Shown here in pieces: positions 31,778-44,910 of a DNA stretch of 64,000 bases. Every line of letters starts with the position of its first letter. The first letter of the stretch is position 1. Below the pieces are notes generated by a model. That model saw only the letters and a program-made list of their open reading frames with translations, made no database searches and was not told where the DNA came from. This DNA comes from Paralvinella palmiformis (taxonomy: Eukaryota > Annelida > Polychaeta > Terebellida > Alvinellidae), in assembly GCA_025642065.1 (NCBI GenBank), contig JAODUP010000435.1:121001-185000 (forward strand), read 5' to 3'. Made by a program: the position numbers and the translations under genes.

Positions 31778-33439
31778 CCTTTCAAAGCGATGGATGGTTG
31801 GACACACAGACACATAGAGAAAATAGACAGACATTAAAGGGTATCTGCAAATAATATATCAAATCGCACACAAATCAATCTTTTCAGGAATAAATGCTTA
31901 ATTAAGCTGAAAATTCCTAAATGAAGACGAACACTCAGACAGCTATTATACCGTCAGACAGTCGGATCGAGGCAGACGATCACTCTTTCGACCATTTAAT
32001 CTCAGACAAGCAGACGATGGCCCGCCGTTATCTTTTAGGCAGACGACAACACTTCAGTAAGCGTTGATTAATCAGCCATTTAATAAATTCGGGACAAATC
32101 AATTACTTCCACATCTCCGTGATGGCGCATCTGGATCTTACCCGTAGTCATCCTGGAACGAGTCAGGTAATATGACCGTACTAAATACCGCATTGGATGA
32201 TGGTCCTCGTATTCTCAGCCGATATCTCGCAGTCTGAATTAAGATCCGGTCATATTTGATCTAGTTCTGAGGTTCTACCGATCAACCGGCGAGCCATGTT
32301 CGTTTAAAAAAAAGAAAGGAACAAAATGGCCGATCTAAAAAATCATCTCCGTGCTTGTAAATATTTACACGACCTGGCTAATTTCGAACATTTACAAGGA
32401 CCCCTTTCGCTGTATTCAAGCGAGTTCGTTGGGCATTTAAAGAAGCTCATACTGGAAACCACTTTAGTGGGCGAGGGCAGTGTTACAGTTTTAATTGCTT
32501 TTTGACGGCTGTGTAGTGTCACGTGAACAGTTCTCTAACTGGCCAATAAAAATGTCGTTTAACTTTTGTAGAGCCGTGTAGTACAATTCCAGTGATATCG
32601 TGTTTTGTTTGATGGCATATCGTGGTATCTTTACGGATTTCCAGAGAGAAAGAAAACAACAGTTGATCCATTGCATTACTCATTTATAATATATATTTCC
32701 TATGTTTGAGTACGAGTATCTCATGTGCTTTCTCAAAACAAGAAACGACAACAGAAATTCTTTCCAAACATCGGTCTAATTTACGCATTAACAAACTCCA
32801 CTATAGCTAATCGATCAGATGTATTATCAGAATTAAGACATACTAATAACAGGAACTTATCGGAAATGAGGCTAATGGCCGCCGCCATATCGTCTCTGGT
32901 GGTTTATATTTACACTGGATCCTGAACAAACACATTTATTTTTGGCGCTGCTTTTAGCAAATCATTCGACACTGGATTGCGAGATACACGCATCAATGAG
33001 TACTTATCTTGGCGAAGATTAAAGTGCCGGATTGTTTATACGACGCGATGTCATTGACCGATTTGAATAAGTAATGTGTCTGTACTTAAGTAAATTACCG
33101 ATATTATTGAGAAATATGCTTGAGTGAATAATCTATTTTATCAACGTCGAAGACGAAATAATTAATATCCTTGAATAAAACAAACAACTAAAAGTACCGT
33201 TTAGTAATCCAGACGTTTATTTATTGGCACACCTCGGTACCTATGACCTTTTGGATGAGTCTTGGCCCTTATGGAGCATCACGCCAAATTTGCCAAGAAT
33301 AATAACACGGACAAACCAGCTCTATTATCTTCATTTTAACTGATCAATAAGTCGGACTGCATACAAGCACAAAATGTAGATTGTTGTTAACCCAAATTCG
33401 GCCTAACAAGGGGAACTGTCTTTGTACCAGAGTATTATC
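31776..33439. other. Unique stretch with possible regulatory blocks
   Basis: 31930-32090 shows loose CAGACGA repetition and a TGATTAATCA homeodomain palindrome near 32065. A TCACGTGA box is at 32519-32526 and an E2F-like TTTTTGGCGCTG at about 32940. No gene is recognised. Confidence 0.4.
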
Positions 33440-33629
33440 CCAGCTCCGTAGTCTAGTTCGTAGCGCGTTGCACCAAGATCACTACCACCCGAGTTCAAAG
33501 TTCGACGTGGGCTTATCTGAAGGGTGTTTCATCTTTGACTTCGCTTCATTACCTCTGGAGGTCATTCGGCCCATTTTGTCTACCATGTGCACAAAAGTGG
33601 TCGTAAAACGTTAACCATCATCATCATTA
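33440..33629 (+). mobile_element. Family A SINE, plus strand
   Basis: The head (CCGTAGTCTAGTTCGTAGCG), a mutated B box (GAGTTCAAAGTTC), the full body and an ATC tail (33616-33629) are all visible. Target duplications are not clear, suggesting an older insertion. Confidence 0.88.
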
Positions 33630-34324
33630 GAATGCCAAGGATCATGTCACAGATCCCGTAATAAAGTACGTCATGCATGACAGAGACTCGCAAAGGTGAT
33701 AGGTAACACTTCAACATTTCTGAATGGGACTGGTATGTGGAAAGTCCATGATCCACTTTGGTTAAAACCAATATCTTCTGTAAACGTTGCCAATTATAAG
33801 AACATTAATTTGCATATCTGGGATATTATTTTGCATATCCAGGAGAGCTCTGGAATGTCGAAATCGTGTCTCCATCATTCGACGGGATACAGTATAGCTG
33901 CAGGTTCAAACAAACTTCATGTTCGTTTTGTGATCAGATTCTTAATAGGACACTTTCAGATTTTCAGTGAGGTTATCACTAGCAAGGTGTCTCGTTTGTA
34001 TAATTCTAATGACATTAAAAGATAGCCCTTATATCTAAATTCTTAATTCGTCTAATAGTCGATGATATTTATTGCATCGGCTTGATCTCCTGATTGTACG
34101 CAGTGGACCATATTTACATGTATACCTTAAGGTCAACCCGGTAACTCCCGTAACTTCTCGTATTCTCGTATAGAATCTGCTTTTGTACCTCAGTGTGTGT
34201 AGCCAATAATGTGTTATCACGATATGCAAAAGGCTAATAGGGAATAGGGGATAAAGTAAGTATGATAATATCCGCAAGATGGCGTGTCGTACATTTAATT
34301 AGTAAGGGTGTTTTATTAAATATA

Positions 34325-34326
<2 letters not shown>
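33630..34326. other. Unique stretch with loose internal repetition
   Basis: TTTGCATATCTGGGATATTATTTTGCATATCCAGG shows a short direct duplication near 33810-33842. The long plus-strand frame 33696-34025 has no other support. Confidence 0.4.
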
Positions 34327-34355
<29 letters not shown>

Positions 34356-34452
34356 GTTATTAATGTACTTTAAGTTTTGTATGGATCATTGCTTTATGGC
34401 GCAGCCTGTCATTCAACAAGCGTTTATTTCATTATTATCTGTGTTTACTATA

Positions 34453-34526
<74 letters not shown>
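34327..34526. repeat. (TTA)n and long (TA)n
   Basis: TTA triplets at 34328-34356 and about 69 bases of perfect TA at 34458-34526. Confidence 0.97.
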
Positions 34527-34529
<3 letters not shown>

Positions 34530-35139
34530 GGTTTACAGGAATACCACAGTCGAGATTCTGATGGTAATTTTTTCATTAAATCTCAAGTTCGAAACCTGAA
34601 TCCATTCATAAAAACCACCTGTCACCAATGTTCAGTGACTAAATCGTGATGTTGGCTAATTCAAGCGAAATGTTCATTGTAATGTTGAAATATCTGAGGA
34701 TCAGGTGTAGTTTTAGAGTACATCTACAAGTCAGCCCTCTCCTCGAAATCTGAGTGTGGCTGACGGTTCGCCGTCTAAGGTAAGTTAATTGTGTGATTTG
34801 AACCGATCCTGACATCATTGTCTGTCAAAGACAGAGCCACGGTGTGCTCTTCTGTGTCGAGTCTTCTTGCTTCCGGGTTGTGTTTCAGTGTCTCACTTAC
34901 GGGTTCCGGAGAGGTCACAAGTCTTTCTGAAATTAACTTCCGAAATATGTCAGCTTGGCAAAATGCCAGCAATCGATTGCGGATGTCGAAACCAGCTGGT
35001 ACCAGTCATGACTGGAATCTGTGTTTCAACAAGGGAAACCGCATTTTAAATTGGCAACCGTACATAGTAGGTTGCAGGTTATAGTCCCGCTTCGTATCAT
35101 CGTCTTGATGGTGTTTAAGCAATTATGGATCAAACTATG
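34527..35139. other. Unique stretch with frames open on both strands
   Basis: A consensus donor AAG|GTAAGT occurs on the plus strand at about 34780, but no convincing exon ends there. 34775-35084 is open on both strands and protein-like in both, so strand and coding status cannot be decided. Confidence 0.3.
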
Positions 35140-35312
35140 TTGTTGCTGGGGGGCTTTTTTAGCCTCGGATATGGTCACACCTGGGACATATAGCCGAAGG
35201 ATGGCTTTCTAGAGAGATACAAATCTTACGGAAAGAAGTATGAAACGGATTCGAACTCACAACCAGCACATTTGCAACCAAGCGCCCTAACCATTACGCT
35301 AGAGTAGCGGTC
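35140..35312 (-). mobile_element. tRNA-derived SINE, family B
   Basis: On the minus strand the head has TAATGGTTAGGGCG (A box) and GAGTTCGAATCCG (B box). The body shares CGGCTATATGTC-CAGGTGTGACC with the copy at 45881. The (CTCA)n tail of that copy is absent here. Confidence 0.82.
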
Positions 35313-35596
35313 CTGGGTCGAGCTAAGTAAAATGGCAAATTTGCAAATTATTGTTTTCCCTAAACGCCACAAATTTAAACGGAGAAAAACGATTTAGCAC
35401 GGAAACAACCGAAATGTATTTCTATAGATCTATCATTCTTTACCTTATTCTGTAAATGTAGAGATAGAAACATCAAAATGACTTATAGATGAGCTAAGAT
35501 AAACAAATGGGAGTCAACGAAGACATTAAATGGCTCCTTGTGTATATTTGGAGGCGAAATTCGGCATTTCGATGTTGTTATAGTTATTACGCTGAG

Positions 35597-35788
35597 GATG
35601 ATGATGATGATTGATGTTTTACGGCCACTTTTGTGCACAAGGTAGGCTAAATGGGCCGAGCGACCTCCAAAGGTAATGAGGCGAAGTCAAAGACGAAACA
35701 ACCTTCAGATATGTCCACGCCGAGATTTGAACGCGGGTGGGAGTGATCTGTAGTCCAACACGCTACCGCTAGACCAAGGAGGCGCCCC
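35597..35788 (-). mobile_element. Family A SINE, full length with TSD
   Basis: The complete head, body and ATC tail are flanked by AGTTATTACGCTGAG (35582-35596) and AGTTAGTACGCTGAG (35789-35803), a 15-bp target duplication with one mismatch. Confidence 0.95.
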
Positions 35789-35803
35789 AGTTAGTACGCT
35801 GAG

Positions 35804-36307
35804 CTGCACACCTCTACATTCTGGGAACAAATCCGGCTCTTGCCTGTATTTGTGGCAACTGGACTCTAGGCGACATTAATGATTACATCTCGGATATATG
35901 CATATGGTATTGTCGTATTTAACTTATAAAATACTTCTGATTTAGTATAATCGATAATGACAATTGTATTTCCAGCCTATCAGTATATGGGGGTGTACTA
36001 GCGGTCGCCTTAAAAAGGATACCACCCCGAATAGTAATAATTGTCACAGTAAAAGCCGACCCAGTTTTGCACTCAGAGACAGATATGTTTGGCCCAATCA
36101 GTACCTCTATTTAGGGTATATATACCCATCAAGGTTACCATAACCAGTTAAACAGAAACCGTTATACATGTTTATATAAGATGGGTTCTGTAATATGTAG
36201 TTATTTTCACAAGAAGGTTCCTATTTCTCAACAAAACATGTCGACGGAAGAGATGCTGGAATGGTAGATATAGAAAAAGGCAAATATATTTAAAATCAAT
36301 ACAGAAT

Positions 36308-36310
<3 letters not shown>
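35804..36310. other. Unique AT-rich stretch
   Basis: No gene or recognisable element. Confidence 0.5.
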
Positions 36311-36355
<45 letters not shown>

Positions 36356-36385
36356 TCTCTCTCTATCTCTCTCTCTCTCTCTCTC
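36311..36385. repeat. (CT)n microsatellite
   Basis: About 75 bases of CT with three short interruptions. Confidence 0.96.
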
Positions 36386-36436
36386 CGTATGTGCGTGCGT
36401 GTGACATTTACTTAACAACTAGATTTAATATTTCCA

Positions 36437-36525
36437 GACCACTTCATCTTTTAGTTCGGCTCATTACCTGTGGAGGCGTCTTGGCCCATTTAAGCTACCA
36501 TGTGCACAAAAGTGGCCAACAGCAT
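36437..36525 (+). mobile_element. Family A SINE fragment
   Basis: The body from CATCTTTTAGTTCGGCTC to ACCATGTGCACAAAAGTGGCC is recognisable. The head is missing. Confidence 0.75.
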
Positions 36526-36734
36526 TTATAATTACATTTAATTTGAGGTTTTTGGCGTCATCGTCGACCTGTGGATAAAACGATCCGAACCGACCCAGAC
36601 AACTCGGTATATGAAAACAATCCACATATCCACACATCTATCAGTATCCAGACTACATCAGTATGCCAAAAAAGAGAGAATGTATCTTGACGACGATTTT
36701 AGATTGCATCCGTACTTTTTTACCAGTCGGGTGT

Positions 36735-37020
36735 TTGTGTGTGTTTGTGTGTGTGTGTGTGTGGGTGGGTGGCATAATTAGCATATAATGTACTCTTTCG
36801 ACTAGCTGTGTTGGTGCCTATGTTAGCATTACTTTACCAGCTCAACTGCCAGGAGGGTGTACATCAACTGTTCTTGGCAGACACGGTCCATTATTATTAT
36901 CATAATAATAATAATAATAATAATAATAAAATAATAATAATAATTCATCACCATAATCTTCATCAACATCATCATCATCATCATCATCATCATCGTCGTC
37001 TTCATCAGCTTCATCATCGA
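36735..37020. repeat. (TG)n, (TAA)n and (ATC)n
   Basis: TG with GTTT/GGGT interruptions at 36735-36770, TTA/TAA at 36889-36943 and ATC at 36960-37018. Confidence 0.92.
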
Positions 37021-37530
37021 CGGTCATTTAGACAGATGTTTGTCTATTAACCCGTATTCCTCGGCCCAGTAAATATCCTTTAAAACACTTTGTTTTTCTG
37101 AGCAGACATCATTTGTCATCCTCACCCGTCGTAGGATTCGCGCCCTTCTCCTTTTCTACCACTCCCCGCAACCCTTTGCAGTCTGTCCAAATATCTCTAA
37201 TCTAATAAACATTGATTAATTTTCGTCTTAATGACGTCTCGCTCAATCAATCAGAACCTTGCCCTGGCCGTGTATTGTAAATAGAAGAGAAATTAGTGAC
37301 AATGGCGGAGTTATTGTATTGGATGTTATTGGGGGAGAACTGGTAGGTGAGGAATTTGTTCGTGGCGGGGGGGGGTTGAAGAGGGCTACAGTCGAGGTTC
37401 GAGAACAGATCGAGGGAACCGTTTCTTTAGACATATGGGTTTTCATCAGGGCTGGTTTAATATTGTGTTTTTGCGAATTTGTCGAGAGTAATCGATTTTT
37501 AAGTCTGTTGGCTTTGCATATATTGAAATA
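37021..37530. other. Unique stretch, no gene recognised
   Basis: 37259-37500 is open on both strands but begins at no convincing start and runs into GTTT repeats. Confidence 0.4.
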
Positions 37531-37665
37531 TGTTCGTTTGTTTGTTTGTTTGTTTGTCAACAAATCAATCAGTCGGTCGGTCGATCGGCCAGTATTTCAT
37601 TCAGTAAGATTCAGTCATTCCGTCATTCCGCCAGTCAGTCGGTCGGTCAGTCAGTCGGTCAGTGA
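37531..37665. repeat. (GTTT)n then loose (CAGT/CGGT)n
   Basis: Perfect GTTT at about 37533-37556, then CAGTCGGT-like tetramers to 37663. Confidence 0.9.
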
Positions 37666-37854
37666 GCATACCTATCTATCTAGCTGATTATTTGTCTGGT
37701 TTTTGTCTATCTGTCATATTGTTCAATACAAACTCTGGCGATAACGTCGTGTGGTCCATTCTCTATATCTTTATATATGATGTATTATAAAAATACTATA
37801 TGTACCGATATAGGTATATACTTTAACCTCTGAAACACTGAATATAAGGACAAT

Positions 37855-38100
37855 AACATTCAAACCATTGGTGGTATATACATTATATTCCATGATCCTT
37901 ACATCATTGGTGGAATATACAATGATTCCTGTACATTATCGGTTTATGCCATGATCTCTGTGCCATTACTGGTATATACCACAATCCTTACACCATTACG
38001 GGCATATACCACAATCCGCATACTGTTGCTGGTGTATACCATGATTCCTATACCATTACTCGTATATACCATAATCCCTATGCTATTACTCGTACGACAC
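37855..38100. repeat. Decayed 30-bp minisatellite, about 8 units
   Basis: Units of the form CCATTACTGGTATATACCAC plus AATCCTTACA repeat every 30 bases, with later copies better preserved. A 10-residue-period open frame is a by-product. Confidence 0.85.
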
Positions 38101-38430
38101 CTTTTTTGGCCGAACATAATCGATCAATCGTCTAGGTAACGTATATGGGTAAAGATGACACCAGATGAGAGACATCAGTTATATAACTGTTATCTGTCCA
38201 ATATGGATAGACATTATATGACGATTGCTATCGAGGTACATGTACCTAGATGGCGATGTCATCCTTATGTCATAACTCCAGCTATCAATCATACTTAGTT
38301 CTATGATATAAAATCTCATCTCTTCTGACGATATTTTGATAACATTGTCTGGTCTGATGGGAGCCTGGCGCCTTTCGTAAATTGCTAACTGATGTGTGCG
38401 TTTATTTGGTTGTGCGCGGGCTTGTACATC

Positions 38431-38435
<5 letters not shown>
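38101..38435. other. Unique stretch
   Basis: No gene or recognisable element. Confidence 0.5.
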
Positions 38436-38491
<56 letters not shown>

Positions 38492-38620
38492 TGTCTCTCT
38501 ATCTATTTGTCTGTTTATTTATCTTTTCTCTGTATGTCTGTTTCATTGTCTGCATGTATGTCTCTTTAAATATTTGCCCATACATATATCATCATGCGAA
38601 TTTGCTTCGATACAGTTGTC

Positions 38621-38688
<68 letters not shown>
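38436..38688. repeat. Two long (TA)n arrays
   Basis: TA at 38436-38487 and 38624-38688 flank a CTGT/TTTG-rich spacer. Confidence 0.96.
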
Positions 38689-38692
<4 letters not shown>

Positions 38693-38856
38693 CAGTGGAT
38701 ACATGGTTTAATGAGTGAGTGAATGATTAAAGGGGTGAGTCAGTGAATATATCAGTCTTAATTACTTCGTTAATTGACCTAGAATGATAATCTAGCCCCC
38801 AAGGTCAAGCTCTCAGATAATACAAAGTTGGGATTAATGAGGAACTATTAGGTGTA

Positions 38857-38857
38857 T

Positions 38858-38896
<39 letters not shown>

Positions 38897-38975
38897 GTAT
38901 ATGGGTGTGTGGTTTTTGTGTGCTTGAGAGTGTATTTGTGTGTTTGTTTGCGCGCGTGTGTGTATGTGTGTATGT
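38857..38975. repeat. (CT)n and loose (GT)n
   Basis: CT at 38859-38892 then imperfect GT to 38975. Confidence 0.92.
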
Positions 38976-40130
38976 GTGAACCTCAAAACATCCACCATCC
39001 CCATTAACATCCTGTCATAAATCCTGAACATTTTGTAAAATAATTCTCGATTTTCATCAGTTATTCACATGTAAAAATATCGAAGGACACTCACCAGCTG
39101 CTGATGAATAGAAGATGCTCTAAAACTGACATTCCATCGACTGATTGTCGAGTCAAGATTCATGTCACTCGACAAACAACACGAGATTTTGTCAGGAAAT
39201 GGTAAAACTCTGACATCATGACACGAAATAGAATTAACTTGGTGATGACTAGGACACTTTTATCTGGGAGACGAGACTTGTTATTGGTGGTTCGCTTACG
39301 AGGACGTCCTTGTGTGATGAAGTTGGGAGGATTTCCTTTTGTGGTGAAAGGATGTTCTTACTGTGTACGGTTTTTGAATTTCCGTTTGTGTTGAGATTGT
39401 CAACACATCTTTATGTAATATGAATTGGGTATTTCTCTGGATGATAATGATATGAGTATTTTCTTTTATGCTAATATTTAAGGTACTCATGTAGTTGTGA
39501 AGTCATCTTTATACGATTTGGGGTTTAAGTTCTTCCTTAAGTATTAAAGTCGCAAACACATAGTATTGATATGCTTTGTGAAAAATTGGGACTTTATTCG
39601 TTCAATAATGCTGTGAGGGCTCCTTCAATGAATGAAAGTCGGTAAGATTTCGAAATCGGATAAATCCAAGGGAACATTTTCATTTGTGAGGAAGTTCTTT
39701 CTTGATAACAATATTATGAACTCCTGCTTATCAAATAACAGTGAGATGATTTCATTTTAAAGCAAAATGGTACAAATCTTCACAACTGAATGTATTCCTA
39801 AGATAACCTTGTACTGACTCCTTTACTATACATCGTTATGGAATCAGGACATCCTTATCACAAACGTTGTGAGCATATCCTTATACAATAGGTCTGGACA
39901 CTTTGAGGACTATCTTATCTGATGAAGACGAAAACTGGGAAAAGGGAAGCAGTGATTTTTAGAGGAGATCAATGAGATTAGATCGGTAACAGTAGATAAC
40001 ATATGATAGATAATTGTAATATAGCATGCTAATGGTTTATATCATTAGACTGGTGTAGAGGTCATGCTTAGGTCAATGGGTACTAGGTCAGCAGCTAGAT
40101 AAATAGACAGATGGATTAGGATATAGAGTT
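38976..40130. other. Probable decayed tandem repeat, unit about 35-45 bp
   Basis: Words such as GATGAAGTTGGGAGGATTTCC, GGTGAAAGGATGTTCTTA and GAGGAAGTTCTTTCTTG recur loosely between about 39170 and 39900. No gene is seen. Confidence 0.35.
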
Positions 40131-40220
40131 TATGTAATGTACATGTGTATAGTGACGAATATAAATATGTATACACAAAATACACACGTGCGTGCATGCG
40201 TGCATGTGTGTATTTTGTGT

Positions 40221-40359
40221 AGGGACTGGTGAGACATTACACATGTCTCAGCAAGAAAAGTCGCCCCTCTGGATTCAGTCCCCTGAAGAAACGTCCAGAG
40301 TTTGAATTCACGGTTCGAGATTCTCTGTGCCTGTGCCTTATAATACACAGCTAAAACAC

Positions 40360-40360
<1 letters not shown>
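40221..40360 (+). repeat. Dispersed repeat family C (copy 1) ending in (CA)n
   Basis: The segment TCTGGATTCAGTC, GAAACGTCCAGA, ATTCA and GATTCTCT shares order and spacing with 54710-54800. Both copies pass through GCTAAAACACACAC into a CA run. The origin is unclear; a retroposon with a CA-rich tail is possible. Confidence 0.65.
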
Positions 40361-40394
<34 letters not shown>

Positions 40395-40400
40395 CACACT
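40356..40400. repeat. (CA)n microsatellite
   Basis: CA run with one CAAACA interruption, continuous with family C copy 1. Confidence 0.95.
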
Positions 40401-40907
40401 GTTGACGACTGCGGTGCTATCTTGCCTAATACACCATAAACCCTACACCACAATGTACTCCCAGTGTAACACATCATCAAGCGGTTCATTAAATGTTTGT
40501 TGTTCTCATCGATCACAAAGTGATATAGAGTGATATAGAATGATATAGAATAATACCACTTGTTGTGATATTGCCTAGCTCTACCGAACTCTACCGTAAA
40601 ACAGGCAGTTTCGAGTCTGTCAAATGAGAAGATCTCAAATAGAGGCCCAAACTTTGCGCAATCTTTGTCCTTGTCATCTGCCATTCCAGTATGTCGCATT
40701 TCCAACACATTTGATGGCGATAGCGAGAGGAGAAGTGATATGAATTTAGATGTATTTGGAGACACTTATCTTCTCCGTGCTTGGAATAGCTTAGTTGTCT
40801 ACTTCTACGAATAAACTGAAAGTTAATACACACACGAACGTATGCAAATCTAAGGAATAGAGAGATAAATAAATGTGAACGCGCACAGACAGAAAGGTAG
40901 ACAGGCA
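40401..40907. other. Unique stretch
   Basis: AGTGATATAGA is tandemly repeated at 40518-40548. The long minus-strand frame crosses the CA repeat and is not credible as a gene. Confidence 0.45.
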
Positions 40908-41002
40908 TACATACATACATACATACATACATACACACCTACATACATACATACATACATACATACATACATACATACATACATACATACATACACACCT
41001 AC
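40908..41002. repeat. (CATA)n microsatellite
   Basis: CATA tetramers with two copies of ACACACCTACATAC. Confidence 0.96.
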
Positions 41003-41237
41003 ATCCAAACATATATATATAAAGATGATAACACAGACGAATAGTTAAATAGACATGCAGACACATAGCTCCTCGTGACATCAGGGCCTGACATTTACAT
41101 ATAAATTATATTTCTGATATACATTACTTGAGGCGTAATGGTATCTTTGTTGATATTGTTAACGAGTCACATCTGGTGAATTTAGAAATATATGTGATTA
41201 AATCTGATTTTGATAGAACAGACGGACAGATTGAGTG

Positions 41238-41308
41238 AGTGAGAGAGAGAGAGAGGGGGAGGGGGAGAGATAGAGAGCATATGTGTGGGTGTGTGAGTAT
41301 GTATTTGT

Positions 41309-41342
<34 letters not shown>

Positions 41343-41450
41343 GAATGTATGTATGAGAGAGATAATGTGTGTGTATGAGACAGATAGAGTGTGTGTATGT
41401 ATGTGTGTGTATGTGCGTGTGTTATGTGTGCGCGCGTGTGTGTATGTGTG
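41238..41450. repeat. (GA)n, (TA)n and loose (GT)n
   Basis: GA at 41238-41275, TA at 41320-41342 and imperfect GT/GTAT to 41450. Confidence 0.9.
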
Positions 41451-42084
41451 TGAGGGTCTAGGTACATTTCCCTATTATTCATCCTCTCATCATTATGTCT
41501 CTCTTATGGTATTTTTAATAATACTGCAGAGAGATGTCACATCTTGTATCGGTCACAGGACTGCATCATTATTAACTGAAGTTAATGATGACGTCACTTT
41601 GTCAGATTAGATCTCTAGAGTATGGTAATTGTGATAAATATGTCACATACATCATTGTTACGTTATAACATTGTTTTCTCCCCCCCCACACACACACAGG
41701 CAGAAAGAGAGAGAGAGAGCGAGAGAGAGACATTTTGCACAAGCCACAAAATATAGCCCAAATAAAACAATGGTGCCTGGGGTACGATTTGTTCTGAAGC
41801 CCAATGGCAACGTTTTCTGTAAACGGCCGAGCTTGTGTCCTGTCTCGGGAAAGCCGATCTTTGTACAATTATCAAAGATAACAAACACTCTCAGATATAA
41901 TTTCAAGCTTCATTTAGAAGTGGAAATTCCATATCACTTCTTTTTACAGTTCAAACGATTTTTGTGATGTCGTTTAGTGTGCTGGGATAATCTTCAAAAT
42001 GGTCGTGTTTCTATTTACAGTGTATGGGTTAGGTGAACTATTGCTGCTTGTTAGACGTCCCTCCTGGGACCCCCCCCCCTCCCC
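41451..42084. other. Unique stretch with a poly-C/CA/GA patch
   Basis: CCCCCCCACACACACACAGG and GA repeats lie at 41681-41730. 41767-41967 is open on both strands without splice support. No gene is recognised. Confidence 0.4.
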
Positions 42085-42195
42085 CGAGAAATGAGTTAGT
42101 CCGATGAAACATGCCTGAGATACGATAAAAACTAAGTTTCGATCCCCGAACCTGGAGGCATGCAGCTCAGTGCGCTACGAATTGCACTAACGTAG
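42085..42195 (-). mobile_element. tRNA-derived SINE head, diverged (family B-like)
   Basis: On the minus strand CGTAGCGCACTGAGCTGC and CGGGGATCGAAAC have A-box and B-box character, and CTCAGGCATG resembles the family B body. No tail is seen. Confidence 0.5.
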
Positions 42196-42369
42196 GGAAT
42201 TCTTAGCATTTATATGAAGAGTGATAGCGATATGCAATGTTTGGATTAAGATTCCAGTAATTAGCAGTGATGTTTGTGTAACCATCATGATGTATCTGGT
42301 TTATGTGGAATCCCTACATACGCCACACCCATTGTTGGCATACAACAGGGAAGGAGCTGACCTAGTGGG

Positions 42370-43030
42370 TGTGCTATATTTAGTAATGATGTTTCCAGGT
42401 AGTGTTTGTGGCGTACAAAGAGATCTGGTGTTTAGGTGGCGTTTGTGGTGTATGTAGGCTTGCTATTAGGTGGTATTTGCGTTGAAAATATAGGTGATGG
42501 CTGTTGGCCATAAAAGGACGGCGTTTAGATCGTGCCTGTGATGTTTACAAAGAATGGTGAATAGACGGTTAATAAACTGTATTTAGACTGGTGTTTAGAC
42601 GTGTTAGCTGTTGTTTTAGATAGTATGTTTAAGGGGCTTAGGACGATCTGTTAATGGATCTAATGGCATTTAAGAATCGTGTTTAGTTGATTGCTGTAGC
42701 GTCTTTATTGACTGTGTTTAGGCGCTTAGCCTACCTGTTTATGTGGTTTTCCACACACACACACACACACACAGTGTTCATTGGTGGCTTGGATGGCTCT
42801 CATAAAGCACTTGTATAAGATGAACGAGTCAGATCTACTGACGCCCAGATCTAGGTCATGGTGTTTAATGGTGCTGGTTAAATGGTTGCTGGTGTCTTAA
42901 TTATGTCATAGATGGTGTTTAAACGGTGATCGCCGGTCACTGTCTACAAACACCATTTTGACGGTGATTGGGTCGTATTTACGGCGATGTTTAAATGGAA
43001 GGTGTCACTTCGGCGCCATAACGGTAATGG
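42370..43030. repeat. Decayed G/T-rich tandem repeat, unit about 25-30 bp
   Basis: GTGTTTAGGTGGCGTTTGTGG, GGCGTTTAGATCGTGCCTGTG and GGTGTTTAGACGTG recur through the block. A CA run sits at 42752-42772. Confidence 0.55.
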
Positions 43031-44910
43031 AACGTGTTAAGTATGTGGATAGCGGAAGCCATATCACACAATATGACATTTAGTCATAATGTCAAATGTA
43101 CGTCTGGGAATATCAACAGAGATATTAGTGTCACACTGTGGACATGGGCTATATATACTCTGTACGTGTACATATAGATAGCGATTAGTGATAGGTCAAG
43201 GTTGAGATATTAAATGGGATAACTCTTCCGGGGTGGGGGGGGGGAGGAGGAAGACAAACAGAGAGACAGACGGTGTTTATATTTACACAAAGATTTATTG
43301 TAAATACTAAACGGCGATATGTTGGCATTAAACGACAGACAGACATACAGACAGAGAGACAAATAGACAGGACGGTCAGGCATATAGATATAGATAGAAC
43401 GGTTAAATATTAGAAGTCAAACATAAATAGTCGCAAAATTGGATAATAACCTATCCCCTGATGAATAGTTAACAACTTGTAGTCACGTTTCGTAGTTATT
43501 TGTGCCAATCCCTCTTTACACATTTGTTCAAGACGCGCCCAAACAAACGGAAGGTAAAATTGACCCCTTTAGAGGTATAGGGCTGCTGCGCTGAGGGGCT
43601 TGGGTCTTTCAAACCAATTCATAGATTATTCATTCAGCTTATAATATTGCGGGTCAATGATTTCGTGAAAAGGTTTAAAACACGTAAAATATTCCATGAA
43701 TTAAAAATAATGATCCTATATTATATTCATGTCAAATTATTTCCCAATCGACGGCTACAACAAGAATGACAGATGGGCGGAAGGTCAGACAGAGAGACAG
43801 CCAAACAAACAGACAGACAGAGATTATCCGATTAATACAAGTGTATTTGTTTGTGCATGTCCGCATGCATTCACATATGTGTGATGTTCTGTAACATTTT
43901 GTGCATATTCAGTGTTTATGCCCTAAATGCCTACTATAATTGTGAACGCCTGTGCTTCATTCGAAACTAACTACCTACTTTTTCACTCTCTTCCGAGGCT
44001 AGCTCCATCTTTCTCGTGTATAAGCATGGCTATATGTGTTAATCAACGAAGAAGCATCAGCGCCAATCTGCGGTGTTCTCACTCTAGCCGGGAAGTGTTT
44101 AAAAGCTTTGTGTTTGTGACAGAAATAACGATACGGGCGAATTATTCTCAAGTGAAACAAAACACAATTTCCGAAACTGACATCCAGCGTCGTAGTCCGG
44201 GCATATGGGTTAGTTCGGCCCGGCGCAAAGGGACGTCCCTTCTCGATTCGCATCACGTCGCCGGCTTATTGAGTTAATGCAATTTTCTTAGCAGTTCTTG
44301 TGTACAACAAATAGAGTGTAATGAAAGGATAGCGTGCTGAATGTAGGGGGAAGACTTGTTTGACGGGTGATGTCCAAAAGTGTTCAGATGTATATAATGC
44401 ACACGTAAACAACGGCATAAACGCATAGTACCTAGGTCTGAATACGCATACATGAGCTGATATAGGAATTTGTTACGCTTGCCTATAACCATCTGGTTTT
44501 GGAAAACCGAACTCTCGAAATTGCGTATTATTTTGTGATAGGGAATGAATACAGTATCACACTATTGACGTTATCTGAATATTCAGTAACAGCCACTGTT
44601 TTGCGATAAAAAAGAACTCACACTTCACATTTTTATGTATTATACACCAATGTGGTATGCAATATATAATCATATATATAAATATTGTTTCACATTTTAT
44701 TGCTGTTATTTATATTAGTAATAACAGTTAGTAGTATTAGTTAATATTAAGAATAATAGTATAGGTCATTTTAATCAAATGACTTATTCGATAATAATTC
44801 CTCAAATGTGCATTAAAGACCACGATGAATTATGATATGAGGGTAATTTCAAACTGATATACATGCTTTAGGTACAATGTGCATTACGTACAGTATGCGC
44901 CCATCAAATA
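43031..44910. other. Unique stretch with minor ACAGA repeats
   Basis: ACAGACAGA patches at 43253-43385 and 43785-43825 and a poly-G at 43234-43243. 43927-44277 is an open plus-strand frame (116 codons) with no recognisable domain or splice site; 44500-44800 is very AT-rich. I accept no gene. Confidence 0.4.

Noticed and set aside
34775..35084. Protein-like frames on both strands near a GTAAGT donor
   Set aside because: Both strands are equally open and no acceptor, start or family supports either, so I do not call a gene.
40130..40765. 211-residue minus-strand frame
   Set aside because: It crosses the (CA)n microsatellite and gives a Cys-Val run; the flanks match dispersed repeat C rather than coding sequence.
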